Assembly: GCA_029255685.2 (NCBI GenBank) | Contig: CM055319.2 | Location: 15,904,247 to 15,968,246, forward strand | DNA: 64,000 nucleotides | Origin: Silene conica | Taxonomy: Eukaryota > Streptophyta > Magnoliopsida > Caryophyllales > Caryophyllaceae | Direction of reading: 5' to 3' | Part shown: positions 11,104 through 22,149 of the stretch, piece by piece | Layout: each line of letters begins with the position of its first letter | Position numbering within the stretch: the stretch's first letter is position 1 | Position numbers and translations under genes: made by a program | Notes under the pieces: generated by a model | What the model was told of the DNA's origin: nothing | What the model saw: only the letters and a program-made list of their open reading frames with translations | The model's database searches: none

Positions 11104-12887
11104 TTAATTTTTGTATATTGATACAAGTTATTGATTCTTACCCGTTTATAAATTGTTTTAAAGGGGCTCCTACCAAAGACAAGGGCAAGGAGAAGGAGAA
11201 GGATGCTTGAAGTTCCTTCAATGGATGGCTAAGGTAGCATCCAAGATTGAAGACATGAAGAGCATGACTCTAATTTTTCATTTTGATGTCTTCTTTCATT
11301 TTGCATTGTAATTTAAGAACTTTGTATTTCTTGTACGACAAGAATCTTGTTGAAACAATGGTTGTAATTTTGGTGACTTGGTTTTCAACCCAAGTCATCC
11401 TTTTGTTCTTAATCAAATATGTTGGTTTTAAAACGCTTTTATGTGATGCATAACATGAGCTGATACGATTTTCATAGATCTTAATAAAGTACCTTGAATG
11501 ATTCACCGTACAATAGACATGATTTGATCATTATAAAAGTAATAAGACTTAATTAAATCGAGAATTCACCCCGTGAAATACTTCAAATTCAAACATAAGA
11601 ACATTAGTTCATTATAAGATTTTCACCTTAAATGAATGAGAGTACTAATGTCTCACTACTCACATGATTCTTTATCCAATACATTGTTGACGGGCGAAAA
11701 TGCTATCCTACTAAAATAACAGTTATTTTAGAGGATAGAGTGGGAGAAATTCTACGCCTACAAACCAATGAGATATATATAGGATCCTTGAGAAGAATCC
11801 TATAAGGAGTCCTTGAGAAGAACTCTAAGAGATTGGATAGAAGAAACTACGAGAGGACATAGAAGAAACTACGCGAGGACACAATAGGAAAATGTTCCAT
11901 ATGTTGTCATTAGTTCCTAGAGAGGACTGTAACATCCCGTATTTTCGTAAAATCTAATCTAAGCGTTTTAAATTATTTTACGTAATAAAATAATATTTTA
12001 ATAATTTAATTCAGAAGATTTTAATTTAATAAGTAAGATCCGTCTTAAGAACCTCAAGTCCTTAAGACGAATACAAACTTGGCATCGTTTAAATATCCGA
12101 CTTAAATATCCGTTCTAATAATCCGACCCGTTCTTTTAATACGGAAAGGACACCTCACTTAAACCCTTATAAACCCCAATGTCGACATATTGCTTCTCCT
12201 TCAACTCATTTCCACTGTTAAACAACTTCTCATAAAACCTCCATTTTATTCCTCCTTCTTTTGAGAAATTCTTCATCATCCGGTACTCGAATCGAGGTAA
12301 CAACGACATTTTCGGAATCCTCATTCGATTTCCAAGCCATCTTTCACTTTCTTTTTGTAAATCCTTTCACTCGAAAATTGGGCTGTTTTCTCTTAATTCC
12401 GTTTTAAGTGCTTAAAATCCGTTTCTATGCTTGTAGGTGTTGGCTTAGAGGATCCAGAGATCGATAGCTACATAGTTGAGGAGGATCTTTAGCCGGATTA
12501 GCTTGAAAGGTGACGATAATGAGAAACTCGGCCTTTATGTGTAAATTAGCACTTTTGTTGTGTTACTTGTGTTGGTTTTCTGATTTTGTTAATGTTCATT
12601 GTTCAAAGGACTTAGTAATATGTTTAGGATGTTTGCTATGTGAAGAATTCATGCTTTAAAGTGTTGTTATATGTTCATAAGCATATTTTCAGTTTTTCGC
12701 ATTTTGCGACGGATACTTATTAAATTCATTTGAGGATTGTTATGGGACTTACTTGCTGATAGATTAGTAGTATTTGGCGTTTGATATTGTTGCGTAAACA
12801 TCCCATGAATCGTTGTGTAAGTTTTGGTGTCAAATGATTGAGTTTTGAAGAAGGCTGAAATCACGATTTTCGTATCAGGCTCTCTGA

Positions 12888-13228
12888 GCCGGTCGACCGG
12901 CTGGGAGTGCATCTTGAGTGTTTTTTTTGTATTTTTGAAGTTTTGGCCTTATGACTGCCCGCCGGCCGACCGGCTGCCTGCCGACCGGCTGGTAGTCTCA
13001 TGTGTAGTTTTGCGAAGAACATAGGAACGAAAGGGAGCCCAGTCGGCAGACCGGCCGCCTGCCAGCCGGCTGGGAGTACGCGTGGGTTGGTGTACGAGTT
13101 TACGAAGGTTAGGGAATGGGTTCCCAGCCGGCCGACCGGCTGCCTGCCTACCGGCTGGGAGTCCTTGTGTGTTTTGTTCGAAAAGAAAGAGGAGCTGAGT
13201 GGGTCACCAGCCGGCCGACCGGCTGGGG
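12888..13228. repeat. GC-rich palindrome cluster (CCGGTCGACCGGCTGG type)
   Basis: About eight copies of a CCGGCCGACCGGCTGG-like motif. Some are near-perfect palindromes around TCGA or GGCC, often paired as '...CCGGCTGCCTGCC...CCGGCTGGGAG', spaced by unrelated AT-richer DNA. It lies in the first half of solo LTR-A. Confidence 0.85.
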
Positions 13229-13360
13229 ACCCCTGTAAGCTGTTTTTGAGTTTGTAATTTAATCGTAACTTTCAAACGGTTAATCGGTTTTGGTTGAAAC
13301 TCGTTTTGTATACTCGTGATATGTATTTGAGGTCCCCGGAGGATGGGCAACATTTTATTG

Positions 13361-13441
13361 GGTTCGGGAATGGAGTAAGGATAGAGACCCCCCGGTCGGG
13401 TAACCGAAAGGGAAACCGGCTCTCCCTCAACTTAGTTCCCG
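13361..13441. other. Large hairpin module upstream of the hairpin array
   Basis: Conserved centre (GACCCCCCGGTCGGGTAACC, then GGGAAACCGGCTCTCC) bounded by CGGGAA (13365-13370) and TTCCCG (13436-13441), which can pair. A second module with the same centre but a different stem lies at 14776-14855. Confidence 0.65.
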
Positions 13442-13523
13442 GGGTCAATTAGGTGTTGACTAGAGGTTAAGAAAAGTAGAACTATAGATTAGTTCATAGA
13501 CTTTGGTTGATATTGTATTGATG

Positions 13524-14648
13524 CGTATTAATTTATGCCTTAAGCTGGCCTCTGAACTTAATACGTGAGTTGGTTGTCATATATGGGGATATGCCTTAAG
13601 CTGGCCTCTGAGCCCTATATGTGTATGTTTGTCGTGTCTGGGACATGCCTTAAGCTGGCCTCTGAGTTCAGACATGTGTGATAGTGATCGCGTTGGAACA
13701 TGCCTTAAGTTGGCCTCTGAGTCTGACGAGTAGAGTAGCTGCACAACGGGGTAGCTAAGGAACTGACACCTTGCCCGGGGTGCAGATGTTTGGTGCTAGA
13801 ACATGCCTTAAGTTGGCCTCTGAGTTTAGTACCTTGTGATGTGGTGAAGGGACATGCCTTAAGCTGGCCTCTGAGTCCTTCACTTTTGGATCCTAGTCTA
13901 TGCCTTAAGTTGGCCGCTGAGTCTAGTGTCTTGCTGATTGACAGGTCCATGCGTTAAGTTGGCCTCTGAGTCTGTAACAACCCGACCCACCACGGTCGTA
14001 ATACACCCCCAATAAGATGGGAGGTATGCCTTTGGGCCCATTATTTGTCCTCACTTAAGCCCAAAAGTACAAGGCCTTGTTACTAAGTGGTGGGTGGAAG
14101 TTATTATAAACATATCACAAGCCTCACATTCTACCGATGTGGGACAACTTTCCACTCACACTCTTGGGGTGTTACAAACTCCCCCACTTAAAGAACACAA
14201 CGTCCTCGTTGTGCCTCAACCTTGACCGCAGCCAAGCCCAGAATCCTCCCCCGTTAGGTGTGTGACCCGGGTACTCCCGACCACAGGCTCACCACACGGT
14301 CGCAGGGTCGCTCTGATACCATTTGTAACAACCCGACCCACCACGGTCGTAATACACCCCCAATAAGATGGGAGGTATGCCTTTGGGCCCATTATTTGTC
14401 CTCACTTAAGCCCAAAATCACAAGGCCTTGTTACTAAGTGGTGGGTGGAAGTTATTATAAACATATCACAAGCCTCACATTCTACCGATGTGGGACAACT
14501 TTTCACTCACACTCTTGGGGTGTTACAGAGTCCTTGCTTGCTGAATGTTTGGTGTTTAGGTTATGTCTTAAGTTGACCGCTGAACCTTTACACTTGCTGA
14601 ATGTTTTGGTATTAGGTTATGTCTTAAGTTGACCGCTGAACCTTTTAC
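13524..14648 (+). repeat. Array of ten hairpins with a conserved loop and different stems
   Basis: A 21-nt core (ATGCCTTAAG then YTGGCCTCTGA) begins at 13535, 13591, 13645, 13700, 13803, 13854, 13900, 13949, 14563 and 14619. The flanks of each copy differ but can pair with each other. Examples: CGTATTAA/TTAATACG around the first (8 bp perfect); 11 bp with two G-U pairs around the second (13578-13588 with 13613-13623); 10 bp with G-U pairs around the third; 7 bp with two G-U around the fourth; GGTGCTAGA/TTTAGTACC around the fifth; GTGAAGG/CCTTCAC around the sixth. The last two have the variant core ATGTCTTAAG then TTGACCGCTGA. Units seven and eight pair only weakly. A TRIM insertion (13973-14527) splits the array after unit eight. 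Confidence 0.85.
13973..14527 (-). mobile_element. TRIM (terminal-repeat retrotransposon in miniature)
   Basis: A 555-bp element with two 204-bp LTRs (13973-14176 and 14324-14527) that differ at only a few positions, flanked by a perfect 5-bp duplication GAGTC (13968-13972 and 14528-14532). On the minus strand the LTR reads TGTAACACCCCAAGAG...GTTGTTACA. The 147-bp interior has an initiator tRNA-Met primer site (ATGGTATCAGAGCG, minus strand, near 14308-14322) and a purine tract (AAGTGGGGGAGTTTG) at the other end. It has no coding capacity. It looks whole and young, and sits in the hairpin array of LTR-A. The interior phrase AACGTCCTCGTTG is shared with the Cassandra interior downstream. Confidence 0.95.
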
Positions 14649-14775
14649 TTGCTGAATTTATCTGTTTGCCTTGAGTTGGTACGTGTCAGATATAGATATT
14701 GATAATGATGAGTAAATGTATATTTGTTGAGTTATGGTTTGATCATCCAAGGCACTGGGTGACTCTTAGTTCGGT

Positions 14776-14855
14776 TTCATAAATAGTGGGATTGAAAGAC
14801 CCCCCGACTGGGTAACCAGTAGGGACACCGGCTCTCCTTCCTAACGGTTTATGAA
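14776..14855. other. Large hairpin module downstream of the hairpin array
   Basis: The centre GACCCCCCGACTGGGTAACC, then GGGACACCGGCTCTCC, matches the module at 13361-13441. Its stem is different: TTCATAAA (14776-14783) pairs perfectly with TTTATGAA (14848-14855). Confidence 0.65.
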
Positions 14856-16949
14856 GTTGGTTGAGAGCCGTGCACTAGAGTTCGCATGTTGTTATGAGAT
14901 CAATTGATGAGATGTTTATGCTTCACATGTTGATATATGTTGGAGTATTCTGTATTGTTTTATGTGTTACGTGTTGTCACAAAAGGTGGCTAGGAGAACT
15001 CTAGTCACTCCCCACTGATTGTGGCGTACATGCAGGTTGGAGCAGGGTTACGAGAGGGCTAGCGAGTGATGATCCTGTTGTCATCATATGACTTACCTTA
15101 TATCGCATAGCTAGACTCTTAGACTTTTGTTACGTTTGTTTTGGTGCCTGTAGGGATGTTCCATCCCAGGCTGATGTATATATTTGTTTCAGTACTTAGA
15201 ACTGTCACTTATCTATTTTGGTTTTATTCCAGTTTCAGTTTCTGTTTCAGTTTAAGACTTCTCGCATGTTGTTTAGTTGTTAAAAAGTTTTAATTCCGCT
15301 GCATTTTTAGTACTTTTGTATGTTTATATTTCCGCTTTCGCGAGGGGTTTTACAGGACAAAAGGAACCGCGTGTGTGAACGGAAGGAAATCGTTTCCTTG
15401 ATGTTAATGCTTCTGTTTTATAAGATAATAGAGGAGAAATCGTCTCCCGTTCTCGTGATAATACTAAGATTCTTTCCGTGGGAAGGAAAATGAAAATGAA
15501 ATGTTCATAGTGAGTTGAGAAGATGTTTGAAGTGAATAAAATTGAAATGTTCATTGTAAGTTGAGAAGATGTTTGAAGAAGTTACCATAACACTATGAAG
15601 ATAGTGGGAGTTATTAAACTATAAGATATGGGAGAAAAGTTATTAAGGAAACGGAACCTACCATTAAGAAAATGGTGATTCTTTAAAAGGTAAAGAATAT
15701 GAGGTTTCTATTCTAGTTGAATATATGTTGAGAACATAAATCATAAGTGAGTTTATTATATGATAATGAAACGTCACCGATTAGTTTACTAGGTTTGGAT
15801 ATGAATCCAAGATATGAAAATATTAATTCATATAACCTTGATCAAAATGCCAAAAGTTGAAACAAAACCTTATTTCGATATAAGTTTCTCGAGGAGAACT
15901 AGTGGATCGAATCTAGGTTAACTACAATATGAATTTTAGTACAATGTGACAAGGTTCGTAAGAACGACATGTCACGAGTTTTATGAAAACAGTGGGAGCT
16001 TCCTTAAAGTAAGGAGACTCGAGTCGAGTATAAGGACTTGAAATGTACTTGAATAAGATCATATTATAAGAGATAATATGAGTCAAAAGGAAACCAAAAT
16101 TTGTAGGTTTAAAAGATGTGAAGATATGGTATATTCACATAGTAAACCATTAATACAAATTGATGTATGAGCATCATAGATTGTTTATGTGGAGCAGTAA
16201 TATCTTATTGATTGTTCGCACATAACGATCACTCTTATGTTTGAGTTATTATTAACTCACAATTAATACTTTGTGAAATCTAAATGGGTTGTAAAAGACA
16301 ATTTTCAACCCCATAAGTGAACTAGATTAACTTAGTATAGCCCATAGTCGCATGTATGAGGTGACGTCTCGAAGCGACTAGAGTGTGAGGTGATTGATGG
16401 CAAGTTTAGATGTCATAGAGTCATATGGGATGACTAGTGGATCACATAATAGGCAGACTGTGTATCACTCTGTCGGGCATTTAGTGACCGCTTATAGAGT
16501 TCTGAAAATTTTATAATTAGCCTGGTCGTGGCGAGAGCTACTATATTATTCACATGAGTCGATTCTTAGACTTGAGACTGTTCGCCCAAGGTGACACAGC
16601 CTCAGATTGACTTTGATTTTAGCTTTACGATCAACCGTTAAAGGGGGTCAAATGGGCTTCTTTTGGGTCACGATCAACAGTAGGATAAGAATTGTCCAGT
16701 CCCTCGTCGGGGTTGTCTTAAATCTCAGGGCCACTCGAGGAGAAGTTTAACTTAAAATGCGTGGCCACGCTCGGAAGGTATCTATAGTAGATAGTTCCGG
16801 TCAAAGCAGATAAATCTCCAGATCGAGAAAACCGCTCAAGATAGAATCAAATGTAGGTACGACCTGGAAGACACCTTGCATTGAGTGGGAGATGACGTAA
16901 TAGGATAAGAGAATTGGTGACGCACACTTGTCGAGGACAAGTGGGAGAT

Positions 16950-18173
16950 TGTTGGGAAATGTGTCCTCAACAATAGTGCCATCACGACAGTGATAAAAAT
17001 CATTGTCATAAATCTTATGAAATGAATATGCAAGGGACGATCCGATATTTGATATAGTCAGCTGACCAACATTAATCGGTAATGATTGCCTGACTAGAGT
17101 TTGACATTACTGTCGTATGACGGTGGTGGTCAGTTGATCCCTTTAGGTCACACCTTTAGGACTAACCCCTTAAACATATTTTGATCAGTTGTATAGGATA
17201 CGAATTGATCGATATTCTTAATACCGTATATCGAGAATTCAGAGGTTGAATCTCAAAGTAAGATTTATATTTGAAATTGAAATGTGTCAATTGTCAAATA
17301 TTAATTGATATTTTAGAAATATCGAAATTAGCATAATGAATGGTTCTTGGTTATAACAAATGTTGTTAATATATCGTATTGATGATTATTACGATAACCA
17401 TATGTTGGGATAGTAATTTCGAATTACTAAATAATTTGTTAAATATGATTTAATTAATTTAGAAATATTATTTAATATATATTTTAAATTAATACAATTA
17501 TTATGTCACATAATATGTTACATATTAACAATTGTACAAATTATATTTGTAAAATGAAGGTCCATTTTACTTATTGTGGACCGTGTAAATGTAAAGTTAT
17601 AAGGTAATATTATATGATAATTTATCTTATTTTACATAATGATTATATTAGGTTATGACATGACCTTACAATGAGCATGTGAGCATGACAAAAAGAATTA
17701 AAACCCTTTCCCATGCTCTTGTTTACACGGCAACCCCATGCACCCCAATCTATCTATATATGTGATGATTTCACATGTCATTTGCTAATCTTAATGGATG
17801 AATTTTCTGGTGTAAGAAAATTAAAGAAAACCACTTAAATATTATTTATATAATATTTCTCTAGTATACTAATAATAAGTATTAGTATTCGGTTTTTAAA
17901 CCTAATTCCGTCTTCTAGATTCGGGTTCGGTATTTGGTCCGTTTAAGGGTAGGTCTTGGTGCATCGTAAAGGAGGCAAGCTATCTTGGTTACTCCGTGGA
18001 GGATCGTCCTAGCAATATTTTGGACCGTGTGTAAGAATACGATTTTCTTTATTTCCGCTTTAGTTTTGCATGCATAAGTTCTTGAACATAATTTAATATG
18101 AGATTAATTATAACTAAAAAATTAGTAAGACTAAATTATTTGGATTTGTTAGTATGACTCACGTTTTCCTTCA
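16950..18173 (+). repeat. Right LTR of the gag-only Copia element
   Basis: 1224 bp, TGTTGGGAAATG...CCTTCA, preceded by the purine tract AAGTGGGAGAT. Related LTRs in inverse orientation occur at 46098-47364, 50253-50942 and 50943-63492. Confidence 0.92.
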
Positions 18174-18450
18174 TAATAAACCCTACCTCAAGATAAATAT
18201 GCTAGTCCAAATCCTTTCAAGGCAAATCTTACAGGGTCTCCTTGAAAAATCCTCCTCCTGACACATCATACGTCTTATTACTAATAAACTATAGATTATA
18301 ACCCTAACTTATCATCTCACAAAAGAAACTAAGAAACTTACTTGCAACAATGGTTACGCGACAACTAGGATGATTGACGCGCAAACTAACTTCCGGTAGG
18401 CCAACTAGAGGATTAGGATTTGTGCTCTTTGAGAGAAAAATGGTTATGAT
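18174..18450. other. Spacer, nothing recognised
   Basis: Sequence between the Copia right LTR and the Cassandra LTR. I find no ORF, repeat or element end. Confidence 0.5.
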
Positions 18451-18946
18451 TCTAACACCCCGACCTAAACCTAGGACCGGAAATATTATCCACGGTAGCT
18501 CGTCGGGCTGTGTACATGGCCCACGTATCAACACATGTCCTTTCTAGCACATTTTGTCCTCAGTCATGCGCATCCCGGGAACCTTCACAGGAGGCCACCC
18601 ATCCTAAGACTACTCCCAGCCGAGCACGCTTAATTGTGGAGTTCTTTTTGGATGGATAACCAGAAAACAAATTGCACTTTGTTGATATGAGTAGTACTTT
18701 CAATCTCTTTAAGCACTAGTCAAATTTTAGGCCTATCAATAGCCCACTTCAAGGGGTTACCCACCCGTATAACGTATTCGGTTCCCTGGAGTATTACACA
18801 TACACCCCCGTTTGAAGAACGCAACGTCCTCGTTGCGCCTGACTTTCTTTTTCTCTAATTAACCTATCGCGAAACCGGCACAGGACCTCTATACACGACC
18901 AAGTACATGATCTTCTCGACCAATCACAGGATGTCCTCAAACAATT
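18451..18946 (-). mobile_element. Cassandra TRIM, partial (5S rRNA-like LTR plus interior)
   Basis: LTR at 18451-18798 (348 bp), on the minus strand TGTAATACTCCAGGG...CGGGGTGTTAGA. Minus-strand sequence at about 18570-18645 follows plant 5S rRNA: GAACTCCACAATTAAGCGTG, then CTCGG, GGGAGTAGTCTTAGGATGGG, then TGGCCTCCTG. These cover the 5S box A, intermediate element and box C of the RNA polymerase III promoter, which Cassandra LTRs are known to carry. The interior (18799-18946) has a purine tract and AACGTCCTCGTTG. The second LTR is absent where the R1 LTR begins. It is non-coding and a fossil. Confidence 0.88.
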
Positions 18947-20298
18947 TGTAACACCCCCATTTATTAAGGAGCCTTTAGCAAGACCTTCCCAAATAAATAG
19001 GATTGTTACCATCTCGGAAATACCGAGGTAGTGAATAACAAAGTAAAACAACCACAGTACTTTATACTTAAATGATAGATAAAATCTCTTACAACGTGAC
19101 CAAAGACCAAATACAAAACTGAGTTACAGGAAACAAAATAAACTCTGAAAGAATAGACTAGAGTGATCTATAAGCTAAGTAACTCCAAGTCCGCATCTCA
19201 CAATCTTGCCCCAGCTCTTAGCTCATCTGTCTCTTTCCTGTAGAATCTACTCCCCATTCCGGATCATGGTAGGTGTCACACGAATACACTGTCAACCTCG
19301 CGGTCGAGTAGGATAACACAAAATCATAATGCACAAATCATGATATGCAAATGCCATGATATGCCTGAGCTCAATCTCAATCTCAATCTCAACCTCAATG
19401 TCAACCCGTAACTCCCACCCTTACCGAACCTCCCGGCAGAGTATAATCGGCCGTCGCCGAACACCAGCATAACAGCTGAGGTTACCAGGTCTAGTCCTGC
19501 AAAACTAGCATGGGCCCAATAATATATCATCATCTCGAATCCGTATCCAATGCATATGCCATGCTCATGAATGCAATATTAACATACATAATTACCAAAT
19601 ATCATTCTCATGTCAATCATGCTCAGCATCCAATACATACAATTTAACACTCATTCATAACAGATCATAGAGTATAGTATCATTATATCCTACCTGGATA
19701 GCAATATAATCTCATCCCGCAGCTAACATCAAATCAGCAGAATCACTTCATCACATACTCAACGCCTAACAAAATAATGTATTTAACTACTAACTAATAC
19801 AATTACGCCACTAATATAATATATCAATTATTCAAATTAATTACGATCCTTCACATATGCATCACCTATATACCATAATTATGTATAATTATCACCTTAT
19901 AAAATAATTAATCATGCACATAACCTAGACTCATCATAACTTAATAGGAATATTAACTTAAAGAACAAACACGACTTTTCCTGATTTTCCAACACCTGAC
20001 AGATTCGGTATAAAATATATAACTAATTCCAGAAAAATTGAATAGATTCAAGGCCAATTGCATGAGAACCCCATGAGTCTTATCTACAAATAATGTCTAA
20101 CGTAGTTTTCTCAAATTCCAAACTTTTCTTGGGTTTTCAGATTGATTTCCAAAAGCTGACAGAATCCGTCACATAAAAAGTATTAATTCATAAAACGAGT
20201 TTAAAGCATTATTTTTCGGTAATTTCAAATCCTATTATCATCTGGTCTTTATAAAGATTATGTATAAAAAATACCCAAAATTGAATCGACCTATAAAC
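18947..20298 (-). repeat. R1-family long LTR, copy 1 (first part)
   Basis: Starts TGTAACACCCCCATTTATTA like the R1 copies at 32417 and 39332. The three share phrases such as CATACCTGGATAGCAATATA-like text, TCAACCTCGCGGT and ATCGGCCGTCGCCGAACACC. R1 is read as a minus-strand LTR because the reverse complement begins TGTAATACCCCGTATTTT, like LTR-A. It is interrupted by the Copia element 20299-29082 and resumes at 29083. A CTCAATCT microsatellite lies at 19370-19401. It preserves the empty site of the Helitron found in copy 3 (near 19944). Confidence 0.8.
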
Positions 20299-21361
20299 TG
20301 TGGGGAATAAAGCATGTATTCACCCTAAACTTGCAGGATTATAATGAAAAATACAGTTGTGTTTATAGTCATAAGGTTAAAAAGGATAAGAAAAAGAATT
20401 CAACCTTTGGTCCTTTGTGCTTATGGCCTAAGAACAGGAATTAAAGTAAATTCCCTCCTATAACTTGCACCCAAGACTTGATTGAGATGATGCCGCGTGT
20501 GCTAGAAATTACTCTCCAATTGCCTTGCAATATGGGGAGAGCTTTTGTGAGGTTTTAGATGTGAGATCTGAGTTTTGGGGAAAAGATGTTCTCAAAACCC
20601 TAATTATGAGAATTATGAATTACCAGTAAGTGACAAAAGGAGAAAGACTCTCCTTTTGTATTACTTAGGTCGGCCGAATGGGTCTTGGGTAAGGGTGGGC
20701 TTTTTCCACTCTTACCTTATACCTTTGCGTGATTCGACCCGTTTAGCTTTAAGTTGTTCGCGGGTTTTATTTATAAATCGTAACATGTTATCAGATATTA
20801 ATACAGTCGATATATTAATAATGGTCTGACAAAATACGATATTGTATAATTACCCAAATTAATATAACTGTTTATATTAATACGCGAATACTATATTTAA
20901 TTAAATATAACCGTTTATATTTAATTTACGAATTAATCTTGTAATCCGTATTAGCTAAAATTATTTAATCCGTATTAAATAATAATCTCAACATCTTATT
21001 GACTAATTTATTAGTCAACACCTCTGACTAACTGTTTAGTCATATCCGGCATAAATGTGACTGTATTTTCATACCTTCACATCTCTCAAACGTGTCCTAT
21101 AGGTGTGACGTATAGGGACCAGTTGATCACCGCCATCCGTATGACAATAACGTCAAACTTATCTAGCAAGCCAACCGTTATTGATAAACGTGGATCAACT
21201 GGTAATAATACAAAAGTATGCCCTTGTGATCCTTAAAGAGATTTAATAAGTCATTGTACTTAATTGTCAAGGACACCAGCCCCAACAATCTCCCACTTGT
21301 CCGTACAAGGGTATGTGCAATGACGTTATCACACTACATGTGGAGGACACAAGCTCCAACA
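20299..21361 (-). repeat. 3' LTR of the Angela-type Copia element
   Basis: 1063 bp; minus strand TGTTGGAGCTTGTGTCC...TTTATTCCCCACA. About 74 bp inside its start there is a second purine-tract-plus-TGTTGGGG boundary (21287/21288), also present in the other LTR. Confidence 0.95.
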
Positions 21362-22149
21362 AACTCCCACTTGTCCGTACAAGTGTAGGTGCGATAACCG
21401 AATCTCATATCCTTTTAAAATTTCTCCCACTCAATGTAAGACAATTTGCAAATCCGCATTCGCAAAGGTCGTATCTCACAAGCGATCTGTATCAAGAGTG
21501 GTTTCCCCGACTAGAGAGTAACTTAACTGATAAAACGAATCTGTATTCGAGCATGGCCATGCATTTCAGTTACTACTCCTCGAGTGGCCCTGAGAAATGA
21601 TAAAATCCTGATAAGGGTTTGGATATTTCCCTCAACTCGAATCCTGCCGATATCGCCCAGCATGAAATAACCCAGAAAAAATCCTCTTGGCCCCTGTTAC
21701 GGTGACCGTGGGAAAGAAACCAAAGTTACCCAAAATCTGTCTTAATCTCAAGAGACAGTTGAAGGTCAAAAGACTCGACTCTAAGGAACACTATGGAGGT
21801 CCTATCCACGACCAGGCACCCAATGTTATAAAACATTTAGGACTCCATAACGTTGTCACGGGGTGTCCTACGAGATATCCGTATAACTCGCCTTTATGAT
21901 TGGTCAGTCATCCACGTGACTTATGGCTCGTTGAACCCACCATCAACCAATGTCACAAAATGATTACCTGAGTTATCAGCTCAAGTGGGTAATCAAGGAC
22001 CAAAACGATGTAATGTTAATCAGTTCACTTTGTGGTGTTCAAAATTGGCGTACAATTCCACATGAAAAACAAAACATTTTATATCATAACAATAAGGTTG
22101 AATAGAGTACACGAGAAAATGAATTATTACATGAATTCATAAAAGAGTA

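Larger units (their letters stand above)
11928..15354 (+). mobile_element. Solo LTR, long gypsy-type family (LTR-A), about 2.9 kb, with nested TRIM
   Basis: Begins TGTAACATCCCGTATTTTCG and ends GGGGTTTTACA. GGAC flanks both sides (AGGAC on the left at 11923-11927; on the right the A is shared with the LTR end), consistent with a 4-5 bp target duplication. Without the nested TRIM it is about 2.87 kb, similar to the R1 LTRs elsewhere here, whose minus-strand start (TGTAATACCCCGTATTTT) is alike. No coding interior or second LTR is seen, so it is a solo LTR left by recombination. It contains a GC-rich palindrome cluster (12888-13228) and a hairpin array (13524-14648) flanked by two larger hairpin modules. 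Confidence 0.8.
7251..18173 (+). mobile_element. Non-autonomous Angela-like Copia element (gag only, TR-GAG type)
   Basis: Fossil Copia element on the plus strand. Right LTR 16950-18173 (1224 bp, TGTTGGG...CCTTCA). Left LTR copy 7251-7767, matching the last 517 bp of the right one with roughly a dozen differences by eye, so of moderate age. A primer-binding site for initiator tRNA-Met (TTATCAGAGC) follows at 7768, and a purine tract (GTGGGAGAT) precedes the right LTR. The interior has a leader of about 2.4 kb, a gag region (10180-11103) and then about 2.4 kb of its own sequence in which I see no protease, integrase, RT or RNase H. Without pol it must have depended on a relative; the gag resembles that of the Copia element at 20299-29082. 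The solo LTR 11928-15354 is inserted in it. Confidence 0.85.

Noticed and set aside
13000-13257. 85-residue Gly/Pro/Arg-rich ORF
   Set aside because: It is the translation of the GC-rich palindrome cluster in LTR-A, not a gene.
13524-14648. CRISPR-like array (regular short repeat with unique spacers)
   Set aside because: Spacing is uneven, the 'spacers' pair across each core, the context is a plant LTR, and no cas genes exist. It is better described as a hairpin array.
18570-18645. 5S rRNA gene
   Set aside because: Only the 3' two-thirds of 5S is matched, with changes, and it lies within a Cassandra LTR; not a functional 5S gene unit.
20575-20829. Small ORF repeated at 28296-28550
   Set aside because: Its two copies are simply the two LTRs of one Copia element; no coding signature.
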